DNA of 64,000 nt from an uncultured Lachnospiraceae bacterium (GTDB lineage: Bacteria; Bacillota; Clostridia; Lachnospirales; Lachnospiraceae): assembly GCA_934418125.1 (NCBI GenBank), contig CAKRWT010000005.1:82095-146094 (forward strand). Reading direction: 5' to 3'. A program made the translations under genes and the position numbers. The notes under the pieces are model-generated. The model was not told the origin of the DNA and ran no database searches. It saw only the letters and a program-made list of their open reading frames with translations. Shown here piece by piece: positions 1 through 8,342 of this stretch; the stretch's first letter is position 1, and each line of letters begins with the position of its first letter.

Positions 1-716
1 AGTTAGAGGAATATGAATTCACAGATTGCCCTATCGTTAAAGGTTCCGCATTAAAAGCTCTTGAAGATCCTAACGGAGAATGGGGCGACAAGATTATGGA
101 GTTAATGGATACAGTTGATTCCTATATTCCAGACCCTCAGCGTGATACAGATAAGCCTTTCCTTATGCCTATCGAGGACGTATTCTCTATCACAGGTCGT
201 GGTACTGTAGCAACTGGTAGAGTAGAGCGTGGTGTTCTTCATATGTCTGACGAAGTTGAAATCGTTGGTGTTAAGGAAGAAACACAGAAATCTGTTGTAA
301 CAGGTATCGAAATGTTCCGTAAGTTACTTGATGAAGCTCAGGCTGGTGATAACATCGGTGTTCTTCTTCGTGGTATCCAGAGAACAGATATCGAAAGAGG
401 ACAGGTTCTTGCTAAACCAGGTACTGTAACATGCCACAAGAAATTTACAGCTCAGGTTTACGTTTTAACAAAAGATGAAGGTGGACGTCATACTCCTTTC
501 TTCAACAACTACAGACCACAGTTCTACTTCAGAACAACAGATATCACAGGTGTATGTAACTTACCTGAAGGTACAGAAATGTGCATGCCTGGTGATAACG
601 TAGAAATGACAATCGAACTGATTCACCCAATCGCTATGGAGCAGGGTCTTACATTCGCTATTCGTGAAGGTGGACGTACAGTAGGATCAGGCCGTGTTGC
701 TACAATTATTGAGTAA
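1..716 (+). CDS. tuf: Elongation factor Tu, 3' part (5' end outside window)
   Basis: The GTPase that delivers aminoacyl-tRNA to the ribosome. The reading frame is open from base 3 and gives 237 residues covering the end of the G domain, then beta-barrel domain 2 (motif [14 protein letters not shown], the EF-Tu domain-2 signature) and domain 3 ([22 protein letters not shown]), ending [10 protein letters not shown] and TAA. No internal start is needed because the gene enters from the left edge. In most Firmicutes tuf is followed at once by rpsJ; here a terminator follows and rpsJ lies about 34 kb away. Identification is certain; only the N-terminal third or so is missing. Confidence 0.98.
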   Translation, partial: LEEYEFTDCPIVKGSALKALEDPNGEWGDKIMELMDTVDSYIPDPQRDTDKPFLMPIEDVFSITGRGTVATGRVERGVLHMSDEVEIVGVKEETQKSVVTGIEMFRKLLDEAQAGDNIGVLLRGIQRTDIERGQVLAKPGTVTCHKKFTAQVYVLTKDEGGRHTPFFNNYRPQFYFRTTDITGVCNLPEGTEMCMPGDNVEMTIELIHPIAMEQGLTFAIREGGRTVGSGRVATIIE

Positions 717-728
717 TTGCGCGTAAGC

Positions 729-861
729 AACGAGAAGCTTAGATAAGTAAAAATATTACCCGGAGAGTGTTTACACTCTTCCGGGTATTTTTTTTGCTTA
801 TCGTAAAGCGGCGACTGCCGCGCTGAAATAGCTACGGAGTGGCTATGAATAGCTTCTCGTT
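729..861. repeat. Nested inverted repeat around the tuf terminator
   Basis: AACGAGAAGCT at 729-739 is an exact inverted copy of AGCTTCTCGTT at 851-861. The pair encloses the tuf terminator. Extended pairing could bring the terminator to the tip of a larger stem. Function is unknown; it may mark an insertion edge. Confidence 0.5.
757..797 (+). terminator. Intrinsic terminator after tuf
   Basis: ACCCGGAGAGTGT (758-770) pairs with ACACTCTTCCGGGT (773-786) with one bulged T. A run of eight or so T follows (788-795). It ends tuf transcription and separates it from the accessory block. Confidence 0.9.
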
Positions 862-1106
862 GTAAACCCTGCGTGAAAGTGGCTGTTTTTGCGTGCTTGC
901 GGGTATTTAGCGAATGCACGCAACTGAGAAATGCAGTATTTGCAAGGTGCGCTTATGATAAAATGAAATATATATTCGCAAGGTTATGCGAATGTTTCTT
1001 GAAGATAGAGAATAAACGTGTTAGAATGGTAAATAGTAAGCGGAAAATCGTGTTAGAATGATAATTGGTATTTGCAGGATTTTAACTGGATGATGGAGGA
1101 CACATT
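798..1106. other. Non-coding gap after tuf with small hairpins and a direct repeat
   Basis: No convincing gene. It holds a GCGTGC/GCACGC inverted repeat near 889-914 and a perfect hairpin ATTCGCA/TGCGAAT (974-980, 987-993). CGTGTTAGAATG occurs twice at 1017-1028 and 1049-1060, 32 bases apart, just upstream of the XRE gene. The direct repeat is a plausible regulator site. A 62-codon open frame at 873-1061 has no ribosome binding site or recognisable composition and was not called. Confidence 0.5.
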
Positions 1107-1310
1107 ATGGCTGTATCATACAATAGATTATGGAAATTATTGGTGGACAGGAAAATGAGCAAGGCAGACTTGAGAAAACAGGCGGAAATTGCACCAAATA
1201 CAATGACAAAACTTCGGAGAGATGAAGAGGTTACATTAGGGGTGCTTGGAAAGATTTGTAGGACGCTTGATGTGGATTATGGAGATATTATGGAATATGT
1301 GAAGGACTGA
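1107..1310 (+). CDS. Small XRE/Cro-type helix-turn-helix regulator
   Basis: A 67-residue stand-alone HTH protein. The helix-turn-helix is visible around residues 17-50 (KADLRKQAEIAPNTMTKLRR, then TLGVLGKICRTLDVDYGDIM), the usual layout of short YozG/Cro-type regulators. GGAGG at 1096-1100 lies 6 bases before the ATG. It precedes the helicase-nuclease gene by 77 bases in the same direction, so it may control that gene or itself. Small XRE proteins of this kind often head defence or mobile modules. The function here is inferred from position only. Confidence 0.85.
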   Translation: MAVSYNRLWKLLVDRKMSKADLRKQAEIAPNTMTKLRRDEEVTLGVLGKICRTLDVDYGDIMEYVKD

Positions 1311-1387
1311 GTCCGGATTTTGGGACACGATTTTGTGTAGAATCATATTGCAAATTTATAATGTCAAGTCCTGCAAGGAGGAATCAT

Positions 1388-4081
1388 ATGGATCTTTTTG
1401 AAAATTTGTCGGATAAGCAGATTGAAGCGGTAAAAACTATTGATGAAGATTTGGAAATTATAGCGTGTGCGGGTGCTGGTAAAACAGGTGTAGTTACTCG
1501 TAGAATTATTAACATCTTAAAATCGAATCCTAATATTTTACCTGAGAACATTGTGGCATTTACATTTACGGAAAAAGCTGCTGAAGAATTAAAGAGTAGA
1601 GTTTATAAATATGGCGAAGCCGTACTGGGGAATACAAAAGGCTTTGCTAATATGTATATTGGTACAATACATGGATTTTGCTTAAAAATGTTGCAGGAAT
1701 ATATTGTTCAGTTCCAGAAATTTACGGTTTTGGACGAAATTAAAACGAAGTTATATATTGAGAAAAATTATAATTTTTGTGGAATGAAAGATCTGGGCTT
1801 AAAGATATATACGGAGACGAATTTGTTTTTGAGTGTTATTAGTACATTAAATGAGAATTGGTTTGAAAGAGATAGATGGGATGAAAAGACCAGAAATGCA
1901 GTTGATAAGTATAAAGACACATTCTACAGAAAGAATTATTTTGACTATTCTTTGATTATGCAGGAAATGCTTAATCAGTTAGAGAATAACAAGGATTTTG
2001 CGGATATTATTTTGAATAAGATAAAATATTTGACAGTAGATGAGTACCAAGATACAAATCCAATACAGGAAAGGTTAATCCGTTTTATAAAACAGGGCGG
2101 ATGCAATTTGTGTATTGTTGGAGACGACGATCAAACAATTTACCAGTTCAGAGGGAGTGATCCTGAAAACATACTTACTTTTAGAGAAAGGTATGGAATC
2201 AATAAGTATATTGTTTTGGGAACAGATTATAGGAGCTCAGAAGCAATTATTGATGTTGCAAAACGCGTTATTGTAAATAATACAAAACGATTGCCGAAGG
2301 TAATGGAATCTGGAGCACTTGTGAAATACGAAGAGGGTGATGCGGTTTATAGAGAATTTAATGACTGTGAGGAAGAATATGAGTTCATTGCAAAACGTAT
2401 AAAAGCATTGCATGCTGTAGGGGTTAAATATTCAGAAATTGCTGTTTTACTTCGTAAACGTAAGCATGGACCGGATATTGCTAAAATGTTTGATGCATAT
2501 GATATACCATATATTATCGAAGGTGTAAATGAATTGTTTAGTACCGCTGAATGTCAGGCGGCAAAAGGTATATTTGATTATCTTTCTGGCACAATTGGAA
2601 TGATGGATTTGTTTCAATTATGGAAAAACATAGATTATGATTTGGATGCGAAAGAAATAGCAGAAGCAATTGCTACGCTTGATGTAATTGATGTAAAACC
2701 AAAAAAATTCTATGGAGAGTTTGTATTACAAAAGGTATATCATGATTTTTTACGTAGAATATCAATTGTGGATAACAGTAATTCATCGGAGATTATTTTG
2801 TATAATTTAGGAAAGTTTAGTCAGGTAATTAATGACTTTGAAACGATTTATTATACAACCACCCCGGCTAGCAAACTGAGTAGCTTTTGTAATTTCTTAA
2901 AATATACAGCGGATGGATATTATCCGGAGGGACATATTGCAAATACATATATTAGACCGGATGCAGTGAATATTATGACAGTACACCAATCCAAAGGATT
3001 GGAGTTTACTGCAGTCTTTATTCCGCAGATGAATCATAATAATTTCCCATCAGCTAAGATAGGAGGCAAGAGTATTTGGCATGTAATTGAAAAGGATTGG
3101 ATTTCCAATGCGGATCGATTTACAGGAGGGACAGAGGAAGAGCGTAAGTTATTTTATGTTGCTATTACACGTGCCAAGAAGTTTTTGTTTTTGACCAGAT
3201 CTCCGGGAAATGCAAGGGAAAAGAAAGTTTCGGAATTTATGATAGAGGCTAAGGAATCACCATATATGCTTGATTTTGACGAAAAAATGGTATATACAAG
3301 AGAACATATTCCTCCAATGAGTGAGGATGCAGCCCCTCTCAATCTTAACTTTTCCATTTTGCAAGATTATTTTGATTGTGCGTATCGTTTTAAACTGTCT
3401 ATGTTTTATGGATTTGTACAGCCTATTGTACCGGCATTAGGATACGGAAAGACAATGCACGAAATTGTTATGAACATACACAGAAGGTATCTAAGTGGAG
3501 AAACATTGTCGCCGGATGAAGTTGAGCAAATTGTGAATGATAGCTTTTATCTTCCTTATGCAAATCCTAAATTACGGGACAATATGTTGGAAGGTGCAAA
3601 AAAATCGATAGCGGGATACGTAACAAAAAATCAGGATGATTTTGTCAATATTACAATGGCAGAAGCCGATATTGAATTGGATATGGGAGATGGAATAAAG
3701 GTAAATGGACGAATTGACTTGGTAAAGCGTCGTGAGATTTCCGGTGAAGAAAAAACCTATATTGTTGATTTTAAAACAGCTAATCGAGAGGTTACAGAAT
3801 GCATTAACGCAGAACAGTTAAAAATATATGCATTGGGTTATCAGAAATTAACTGGTGAAACAGCAGACTATTTGGAGATTTATAATTTAGATAATTCTGA
3901 AAGTGAACGTCAGAGAGTTACAGAAGGTTTGCTGGATGATGTAAGCCGTGATATTAGGGATGCGGCATCTAATATTAGAAAGAATGATTTGCCACGTAAA
4001 TGTAATAAAGAAAAATGTCAGAAATGTTACTTGAACTATTTGTGTTTGAGTAAGAAGGAAAAGCAGGAATATGAGGTATAG
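1388..4081 (+). CDS. UvrD-family helicase fused to PD-(D/E)XK nuclease with Fe-S staple
   Basis: An 897-residue protein with a superfamily 1 helicase in its first ~620 residues. Walker A is ACAGAGKTG (26-34), the Walker B box is DEYQD (218-222), GDDDQTIYQFRG spans 245-256 and TVHQSKGLEF is near 531-540. The C-terminal part is a RecB/AddB-like nuclease: a GRID stretch near 770 and IVDFKT at 792-797 give the catalytic Asp and Lys. Cys664 (FDCAYRF) plus Cys877, Cys880 and Cys886 (C-X2-C-X5-C) match the 4Fe-4S staple of AddB and Cas4 nucleases. I chose ATG 1388 because AAGGAGG lies at 1375-1381; an upstream in-frame ATG at 1361 lacks a site. It is a single-chain helicase-nuclease, not AddA or AddB themselves, and is AT-rich compared with later genes. 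A role in DNA end processing or phage defence is inference. Confidence 0.9.
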   Translation: MDLFENLSDKQIEAVKTIDEDLEIIACAGAGKTGVVTRRIINILKSNPNILPENIVAFTFTEKAAEELKSRVYKYGEAVLGNTKGFANMYIGTIHGFCLKMLQEYIVQFQKFTVLDEIKTKLYIEKNYNFCGMKDLGLKIYTETNLFLSVISTLNENWFERDRWDEKTRNAVDKYKDTFYRKNYFDYSLIMQEMLNQLENNKDFADIILNKIKYLTVDEYQDTNPIQERLIRFIKQGGCNLCIVGDDDQTIYQFRGSDPENILTFRERYGINKYIVLGTDYRSSEAIIDVAKRVIVNNTKRLPKVMESGALVKYEEGDAVYREFNDCEEEYEFIAKRIKALHAVGVKYSEIAVLLRKRKHGPDIAKMFDAYDIPYIIEGVNELFSTAECQAAKGIFDYLSGTIGMMDLFQLWKNIDYDLDAKEIAEAIATLDVIDVKPKKFYGEFVLQKVYHDFLRRISIVDNSNSSEIILYNLGKFSQVINDFETIYYTTTPASKLSSFCNFLKYTADGYYPEGHIANTYIRPDAVNIMTVHQSKGLEFTAVFIPQMNHNNFPSAKIGGKSIWHVIEKDWISNADRFTGGTEEERKLFYVAITRAKKFLFLTRSPGNAREKKVSEFMIEAKESPYMLDFDEKMVYTREHIPPMSEDAAPLNLNFSILQDYFDCAYRFKLSMFYGFVQPIVPALGYGKTMHEIVMNIHRRYLSGETLSPDEVEQIVNDSFYLPYANPKLRDNMLEGAKKSIAGYVTKNQDDFVNITMAEADIELDMGDGIKVNGRIDLVKRREISGEEKTYIVDFKTANREVTECINAEQLKIYALGYQKLTGETADYLEIYNLDNSESERQRVTEGLLDDVSRDIRDAASNIRKNDLPRKCNKEKCQKCYLNYLCLSKKEKQEYEV

Positions 4082-4131
4082 AGGAAGAAAATGCAAAGAT
4101 GTTTAAGTAATAGAAAGAGAGATGATCATTT

Positions 4132-5628
4132 TTGAAGGATACTTTTGACCTTTCACAATTTGATGAATACAGAGAAGATAACAGAAGAGAAGTAAAAAAA
4201 GCAGAGGGTGGTTTGCCAGTTTCTTTGTGGGACACCTATTCTTCTTTTGCAAACTGTTATGGTGGAGTTATTATTCTTGGTGTTAAAGAAAATAAAGATG
4301 GTAGTTGGAGAACTACCGGTCTTCAGAATGCATCTAAGCTTCATAAAGAATTTTGGGATAATCTGAACAATCACAAGAAGGTAAGTATCAATCTCCTGTC
4401 AGAAGATGATGTTCAGACTTATGAGGTTGGCGATAATCATGATGTTATCATGGTTATTTATGTGCCGATGGCAAAGCGTGAGCAGAAGCCGGTGTACATC
4501 AATAATGATATTTTTAATGGAACATTCCGCAGAAATTATGAGGGCGATTATCATTGTACCCGTTTGCAGGTAAAGTCGATGCTTCGTGACCAGACTGAGC
4601 GTACCATGGACATGGAAGTGTTGGACAAGGTTCCGATGGAAGATTTGAATTATGATACCATCCATGGATATCGTAACAGCCACCGTTCTTTAAAAGAGGG
4701 ACATCCGTTTGAGCGCTTGAGCGATCATGAATATTTGCGAAGTATTGGTGCAGCTGCAATTTCTGATGAAGATGGAAGGTTGCATCCTACGGCAGCAGGT
4801 ATGCTGATGTTTGGTAACGAGTATAATATTGTGCGTCATTTCCCTGAGTATTTCTTGGATTATAGGGAAGAGTTAGACCCTACTACGCGCTGGAGTGACA
4901 GATTGCAGTCCAGTTCCGGTGAATGGTCTGGAAATGTGTGTGACTTTTATTTCAGGGTCTATAACAAAATTATTAAAGATGTTAAGGTGCCATTCAAAAT
5001 GTCCGGTGGTGAGCGTGTTGACGATACGCCGGTACACAAGGCAATTCGTGAAGCATTAGCAAATTGTTTGATTAATGCAGATTATCATGGCTTGCGTGGC
5101 GTTGTTATTCGAAAAGAGCCGGACAAGCTGGTTTTGGCAAATCCCGGTTATATCAGAACGGGTAAAAAGCAGATGCGTCTTGGTGGCGAATCCGATCCCC
5201 GAAACAAGGCTCTTATGAAAATGTTTAATCTTATCAATATTGGTGAACGCGCCGGAAGCGGTGTGCCGAATATCTTTAATGTTTGGGCAGATGAAGGTTG
5301 GGAAGAACCGGTGATTGAGGAGAGATTTGATCCGGATAGAACGCTATTGTCGCTTTCTTTCAAAAAAAGCGGCGATAAAAAAGCGGCGATAAAAAGCGGC
5401 GATAAAAAAGCGGCGATAAAAAGCGGCGATAAAAAAGTGACAAAGAAGACACAGATGCAATATGATAAAATTCTTGGCTTTATGGAAGAGGGAAAAGAAT
5501 ATGGTATTTGGGATTTTTGTGAATTGTTAGGATTAAAAGAAAGTCGTACTAAAGATATTTTGAAGGGACTTTCTGATAAGATTGAAATTATTGGTAGTAA
5601 TCGTGATAGACGATATCGAAAAAAATAG
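4132..5628 (+). CDS. AlbA_2 (Schlafen-like) and HATPase-domain protein with C-terminal winged helix
   Basis: A 498-residue member of the group annotated as 'ATP-binding protein / transcriptional regulator with HTH'. Residues ~15-150 form the AlbA_2 domain (SSFANCYGGVIILGVKE is the usual hallmark, ending in FRRNYEGDYHC). Residues ~290-390 are a GHKL-type ATPase remnant (EALANCLINADYHG, GERAGSGVPNIF). A Lys-rich linker with nine-residue repeats leads to a winged-helix domain (~440-498). The start is TTG 4132: an in-frame stop lies just upstream at 4123-4125 and no ATG precedes the conserved domain. The ribosome binding site is weak. It lies 50 bases after the helicase-nuclease gene and is probably cotranscribed. 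AlbA_2 proteins include nucleases and regulators; the activity here is not predictable from sequence. Confidence 0.85.
   Translation: MKDTFDLSQFDEYREDNRREVKKAEGGLPVSLWDTYSSFANCYGGVIILGVKENKDGSWRTTGLQNASKLHKEFWDNLNNHKKVSINLLSEDDVQTYEVGDNHDVIMVIYVPMAKREQKPVYINNDIFNGTFRRNYEGDYHCTRLQVKSMLRDQTERTMDMEVLDKVPMEDLNYDTIHGYRNSHRSLKEGHPFERLSDHEYLRSIGAAAISDEDGRLHPTAAGMLMFGNEYNIVRHFPEYFLDYREELDPTTRWSDRLQSSSGEWSGNVCDFYFRVYNKIIKDVKVPFKMSGGERVDDTPVHKAIREALANCLINADYHGLRGVVIRKEPDKLVLANPGYIRTGKKQMRLGGESDPRNKALMKMFNLINIGERAGSGVPNIFNVWADEGWEEPVIEERFDPDRTLLSLSFKKSGDKKAAIKSGDKKAAIKSGDKKVTKKTQMQYDKILGFMEEGKEYGIWDFCELLGLKESRTKDILKGLSDKIEIIGSNRDRRYRKK
5365..5436 (+). repeat. In-frame 27-bp tandem repeat inside the AlbA_2 gene
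   Basis: Two full copies of a 27-bp unit encoding KSGDKKAAI (5365-5391, 5392-5418) and a third partial copy ending KSGDKKVTKK. Each unit is itself two near-identical halves of 13-14 bases (AAAAGCGGCGATA). Loss or gain of a half unit would shift the reading frame and remove the winged-helix domain. Confidence 0.9.
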
Positions 5629-5658
5629 ATTTGCTTACATGTAAGTTGTGTGCAAATG

Positions 5659-5737
5659 CTGAATAATCGGCTTTTGAATCTAAAAACCCGATTATTCAGA
5701 CCGAAACCCGATTATTGAAGAGAATAATCCGATTATT
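5659..5737. promoter_or_regulatory. Cluster of CCGATTATT inverted and direct repeats
   Basis: CTGAATAATCGG (5659-5670) is an exact inverted copy of CCGATTATTCAG (5688-5699). CCGATTATT recurs at 5708-5716 and 5729-5737, and AATAATC on the opposite orientation at 5723-5729. Five half-sites in under 80 bases between the AlbA_2 gene and the next gene suggest a multi-site operator. No T-run follows, so a terminator is less likely. Confidence 0.6.
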
Positions 5738-5772
5738 AAAAATGAAAACTGACATGGGACAGGAGGCATTGA

Positions 5773-6279
5773 ATGATACATCCAGATAAGATTGGTGTAG
5801 AAGCTAAGAAAAAGGAAGATGAAAATTATAAATTTCGCAGTTACCTGAAAGGGCATGCAGATGAAGAAGAATTGGACAAACAGTTTTTGAGATTACATAG
5901 AGAGTTGTTTGCTGATTATGACTGTAGTAAGTGCAGAAACTGCTGTAAGATGTACAATGGTAGTATCCCGGAAGAAGATGTAGAAAAGGATGCTGAATAT
6001 TTGGGAATTACCATAGAGCAGTTTATAGATTTCTTTTTGGAAAAAGAGGAATGCGGACTTGGATATCATACAAAACATAAGCCGTGTGATTTCCTGCAGG
6101 GAGATGGTAGTTGCAAATTGGGGGATTGTAAGCCGGATAGCTGTAAGAAATATTCGTATACAGATCAACCGGAACGGTTATTCAGTTTGCTTGGGATGCT
6201 AGATATCATTACGATTTGTCCGGTAGCGTTTGAAATATTTGAAAGACTCAAAAAAGAGTATGGATTTAGGAAGAGATAA
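5773..6279 (+). CDS. YkgJ-family cysteine-cluster protein
   Basis: A 168-residue protein with the CxxCxxCC signature at Cys51, Cys54, Cys57 and Cys58 and further conserved cysteines downstream (HKPCDFLQGDGSCKLGDCKPDSCKKY, split across residues ~97-122, and a late ICPVAFE). This is the zinc/iron-sulfur cluster family PF03692, which includes flagellin N-methylase-like proteins; most members are uncharacterised. GGAGG at 5761-5765 precedes ATG 5773. It follows the repeat-rich gap after the AlbA_2 gene and precedes Fic. Metal binding is well supported; biochemical role unknown. Confidence 0.85.
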   Translation: MIHPDKIGVEAKKKEDENYKFRSYLKGHADEEELDKQFLRLHRELFADYDCSKCRNCCKMYNGSIPEEDVEKDAEYLGITIEQFIDFFLEKEECGLGYHTKHKPCDFLQGDGSCKLGDCKPDSCKKYSYTDQPERLFSLLGMLDIITICPVAFEIFERLKKEYGFRKR

Positions 6280-6384
6280 GGTAAAGATTTAAAGCAGTAT
6301 GTGAAAAGCCTTTCAAAAGTGGAACTTCAGGAGCAGTTGTTGAATGCACTGGTATAATTGGAAGAACGAAGGAATTACTGGTGA
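6280..6384 (+). pseudogene. Possible remnant of a small coding sequence
   Basis: Directly after the TAA of the cysteine-cluster gene the same frame continues as GKDLKQYVKSLSKVELQEQ followed by LLNALV, a stop, then LEERRNYW and another stop. The amphipathic, charged composition looks protein-like but there is no start codon and two in-frame stops. It may be the tail of a decayed gene or chance. Confidence is low. Confidence 0.25.
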
Positions 6385-6455
6385 TTTGATATATAAATAG
6401 GCTAATTGTGACTGGACAGAACGTTTATTTTTGTTCAATAGAATGAGGATATGAT

Positions 6456-7562
6456 GTGAAAGAAATAAAAAAAGATCCGTTTGATGAATATATAAAAAAT
6501 CTTCCGCCAACAAGAAAAGAATTAGGACAGGCATGGCAGACCGCCATCGGATTACAGGATGTAGATAGATTACAACCATCTGCGTATTTGTATGAAACAG
6601 CAAAGAAGAATATTGATGGCGAAATTTCTGTTGATGAGGCAGGGGCGCTTATTGATAGTTATTATGAGAGTAAAGATGGAAGATTAAAAAGTGAAGCAAG
6701 AACAGAAGAGGCGGATAAGGTATCTGCAAGAATTGCAAAGCTTCTTTCTGATAAATCCTTTATTTTTTCGACGACTCAGTATATTTCCATTCATCGTGAA
6801 TTGTTTATGGATATATATCCACATGCCGGGAAAATACGTGATTATAATATATCCAAGAAAGAATGGGTACTTGACGGAGATTCTGTTTCCTATGGCGGAG
6901 CGATAGATTTGCGTGAGACGCTTGAATATGATATTTCCCAGGAACGAAATTTTAGATTTAATGGATTGACAATGGATGAAACAATTCATCATCTTGCAAT
7001 ATTTATTTCCAGACTCTGGCAGATTCATGTTTTTGGGGAAGGAAATACAAGAACCACGGCAGTGTTCTTTATTAAGTATCTGAGAATGTTGGGATTTAAG
7101 GTCGAGAATGATTTGTTTGCGGAAAATTCATGGTATTTTAGGAATGCTTTAGTTCGTGCAAATTATAACAATATTAGGGCTGGTATTTATGAAACAACAG
7201 AATTTTTGGAAAAGTTTATGCGAAATCTATTATTTGATGAGAAGAACGAGTTGTATAATAGAGATATGCATATTAATGGTCAATTTTTATTGGGTCATGC
7301 AGACTTGATAGATGACCCGATAAATGACCCAATAAAATTGAATGAACGTGAGAAAAAAATAGTAGAAATATTGCGTAGAGAGCCGGCTTTGACTCGTAGC
7401 GGGATGGCAGAATGCCTGGGATGTTCAGATTCGACTGTAAAGAGAGCATTACAGTCTATGGTTGAAAAAGGTGTAATAAAACGTATCGGGTCAAACAAGA
7501 AAGGCGAATGGATTATACTGAATGTAAATGATAATGATAGCAACAAAAGTTTGGGGATATGA
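6456..7562 (+). CDS. Fic-domain protein with C-terminal winged helix
   Basis: A 368-residue Fic (filamentation induced by cAMP) protein, a family that mostly transfers AMP or other nucleotides to target proteins. The active-site loop is HVFGEGNTRT at residues 191-200, with catalytic His191, Glu195, Gly196, Asn197 and Arg199. The second Arg of the classical HPFx(D/E)GNGRxxR motif is Ala202 here, and GNGR reads GNTR. Residues ~295-360 form a winged helix (REKKIVEILRREPALTRSGM, then STVKRALQSMVEKGVIKRIG). Start is GTG 6456 with GAGGA at 6445-6449; nearby ATGs are out of frame. It closes the AT-rich accessory block. A toxin-like or regulatory role is inferred from family and setting. Confidence 0.88.
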   Translation: MKEIKKDPFDEYIKNLPPTRKELGQAWQTAIGLQDVDRLQPSAYLYETAKKNIDGEISVDEAGALIDSYYESKDGRLKSEARTEEADKVSARIAKLLSDKSFIFSTTQYISIHRELFMDIYPHAGKIRDYNISKKEWVLDGDSVSYGGAIDLRETLEYDISQERNFRFNGLTMDETIHHLAIFISRLWQIHVFGEGNTRTTAVFFIKYLRMLGFKVENDLFAENSWYFRNALVRANYNNIRAGIYETTEFLEKFMRNLLFDEKNELYNRDMHINGQFLLGHADLIDDPINDPIKLNEREKKIVEILRREPALTRSGMAECLGCSDSTVKRALQSMVEKGVIKRIGSNKKGEWIILNVNDNDSNKSLGI

Positions 7563-7664
7563 ATTTGATGAGGAAACTGTTCTCTTATACGATGAACTTT
7601 TTCCCAGTCAGGCAGTGGGATAAAAAGGCAGATTGCTTCGCTATTTTGGGAAAAGGAGATTACC

Positions 7665-8339
7665 ATGGTTAGGAATATATTGCTGGTAGAGGATGATGTT
7701 TCCCTATCAAACGGGGTGAAGCTGGCATTACAGAATCCGGAGAACAGGGTTATCCAGTGCTTTTTGTTGAAAGAAGCAAGGCAAATAGATATGACAAACG
7801 TGTCACTTATTATACTGGACATCAATTTGCCGGATGGGAATGGATTGGAGTACTTACAGGAACTGAAAAAGACTTGCCAAATACCGATTATTATACTGAC
7901 GGCAAATGATTTGGAAACGGATATCGTTACGGGCTTAGAACTGGGAGCAGATGATTATATTACCAAGCCTTTCAGTCTGGCGGTTTTAAGAGCCAGGGTA
8001 AATGCAAGGATGAGAAGTATGGAGAATAAAGGGAAGGCAGGCTATCAGTCGGAACGGTTTGGGTTTGATTTTCAGGAAATGACCTATTTTGTTTCGGGGG
8101 AACTGGTTGAACTAAGTAAAACGGAGCAAAAATTGCTCAGGCTGCTGGTTGAAAATAAGGGAATTGTGTTACAAAGAAGTGTCCTGATTGACCGGATATG
8201 GACGGATGGTGCGGAGTATGTGGACGAGAATGCCTTGTCTGTTGCCATAAAGCGGCTGCGGGATAAATTGGAAGAAGCACCTGCTAAGCCACGGCATATC
8301 AAGACGGTATACGGAATTGGTTATAAGTGGGAGGAGTAG
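7665..8339 (+). CDS. OmpR-family response regulator
   Basis: A 224-residue two-domain regulator. The receiver domain carries the acidic pair Asp10/Asp11, phosphoacceptor Asp52 (LIILDINLPDG) and Lys in DDYITKPF. The C-terminal half is a winged-helix OmpR/PhoB DNA-binding domain (LSKTEQKLLRLLVENKG, VYGIGYKWEE). GGAGA (7650s) precedes ATG 7665. The kinase gene starts 3 bases after its stop, and an ABC transporter follows, the layout of Bce/Vex-type peptide-sensing detoxification modules. Target genes are probably the adjacent transporter. Confidence 0.95.
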   Translation: MVRNILLVEDDVSLSNGVKLALQNPENRVIQCFLLKEARQIDMTNVSLIILDINLPDGNGLEYLQELKKTCQIPIIILTANDLETDIVTGLELGADDYITKPFSLAVLRARVNARMRSMENKGKAGYQSERFGFDFQEMTYFVSGELVELSKTEQKLLRLLVENKGIVLQRSVLIDRIWTDGAEYVDENALSVAIKRLRDKLEEAPAKPRHIKTVYGIGYKWEE

Positions 8340-8342
8340 GCG

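Noticed and set aside
873..1061. 62-codon open frame between tuf and the XRE gene
   Set aside because: No ribosome binding site, overlaps hairpins and a direct repeat, and its sequence resembles no family.
1388..5628. Gabija-type defence pair
   Set aside because: A UvrD-like helicase is present, but the neighbour is an AlbA_2/HATPase protein, not an OLD/TOPRIM nuclease as in GajA, and the helicase carries its own nuclease domain.
7559..7672. 37-codon open frame bridging the Fic and response regulator genes
   Set aside because: It starts at an ATGA overlap with the Fic stop but has no ribosome binding site and no recognisable features; left as possible chance.
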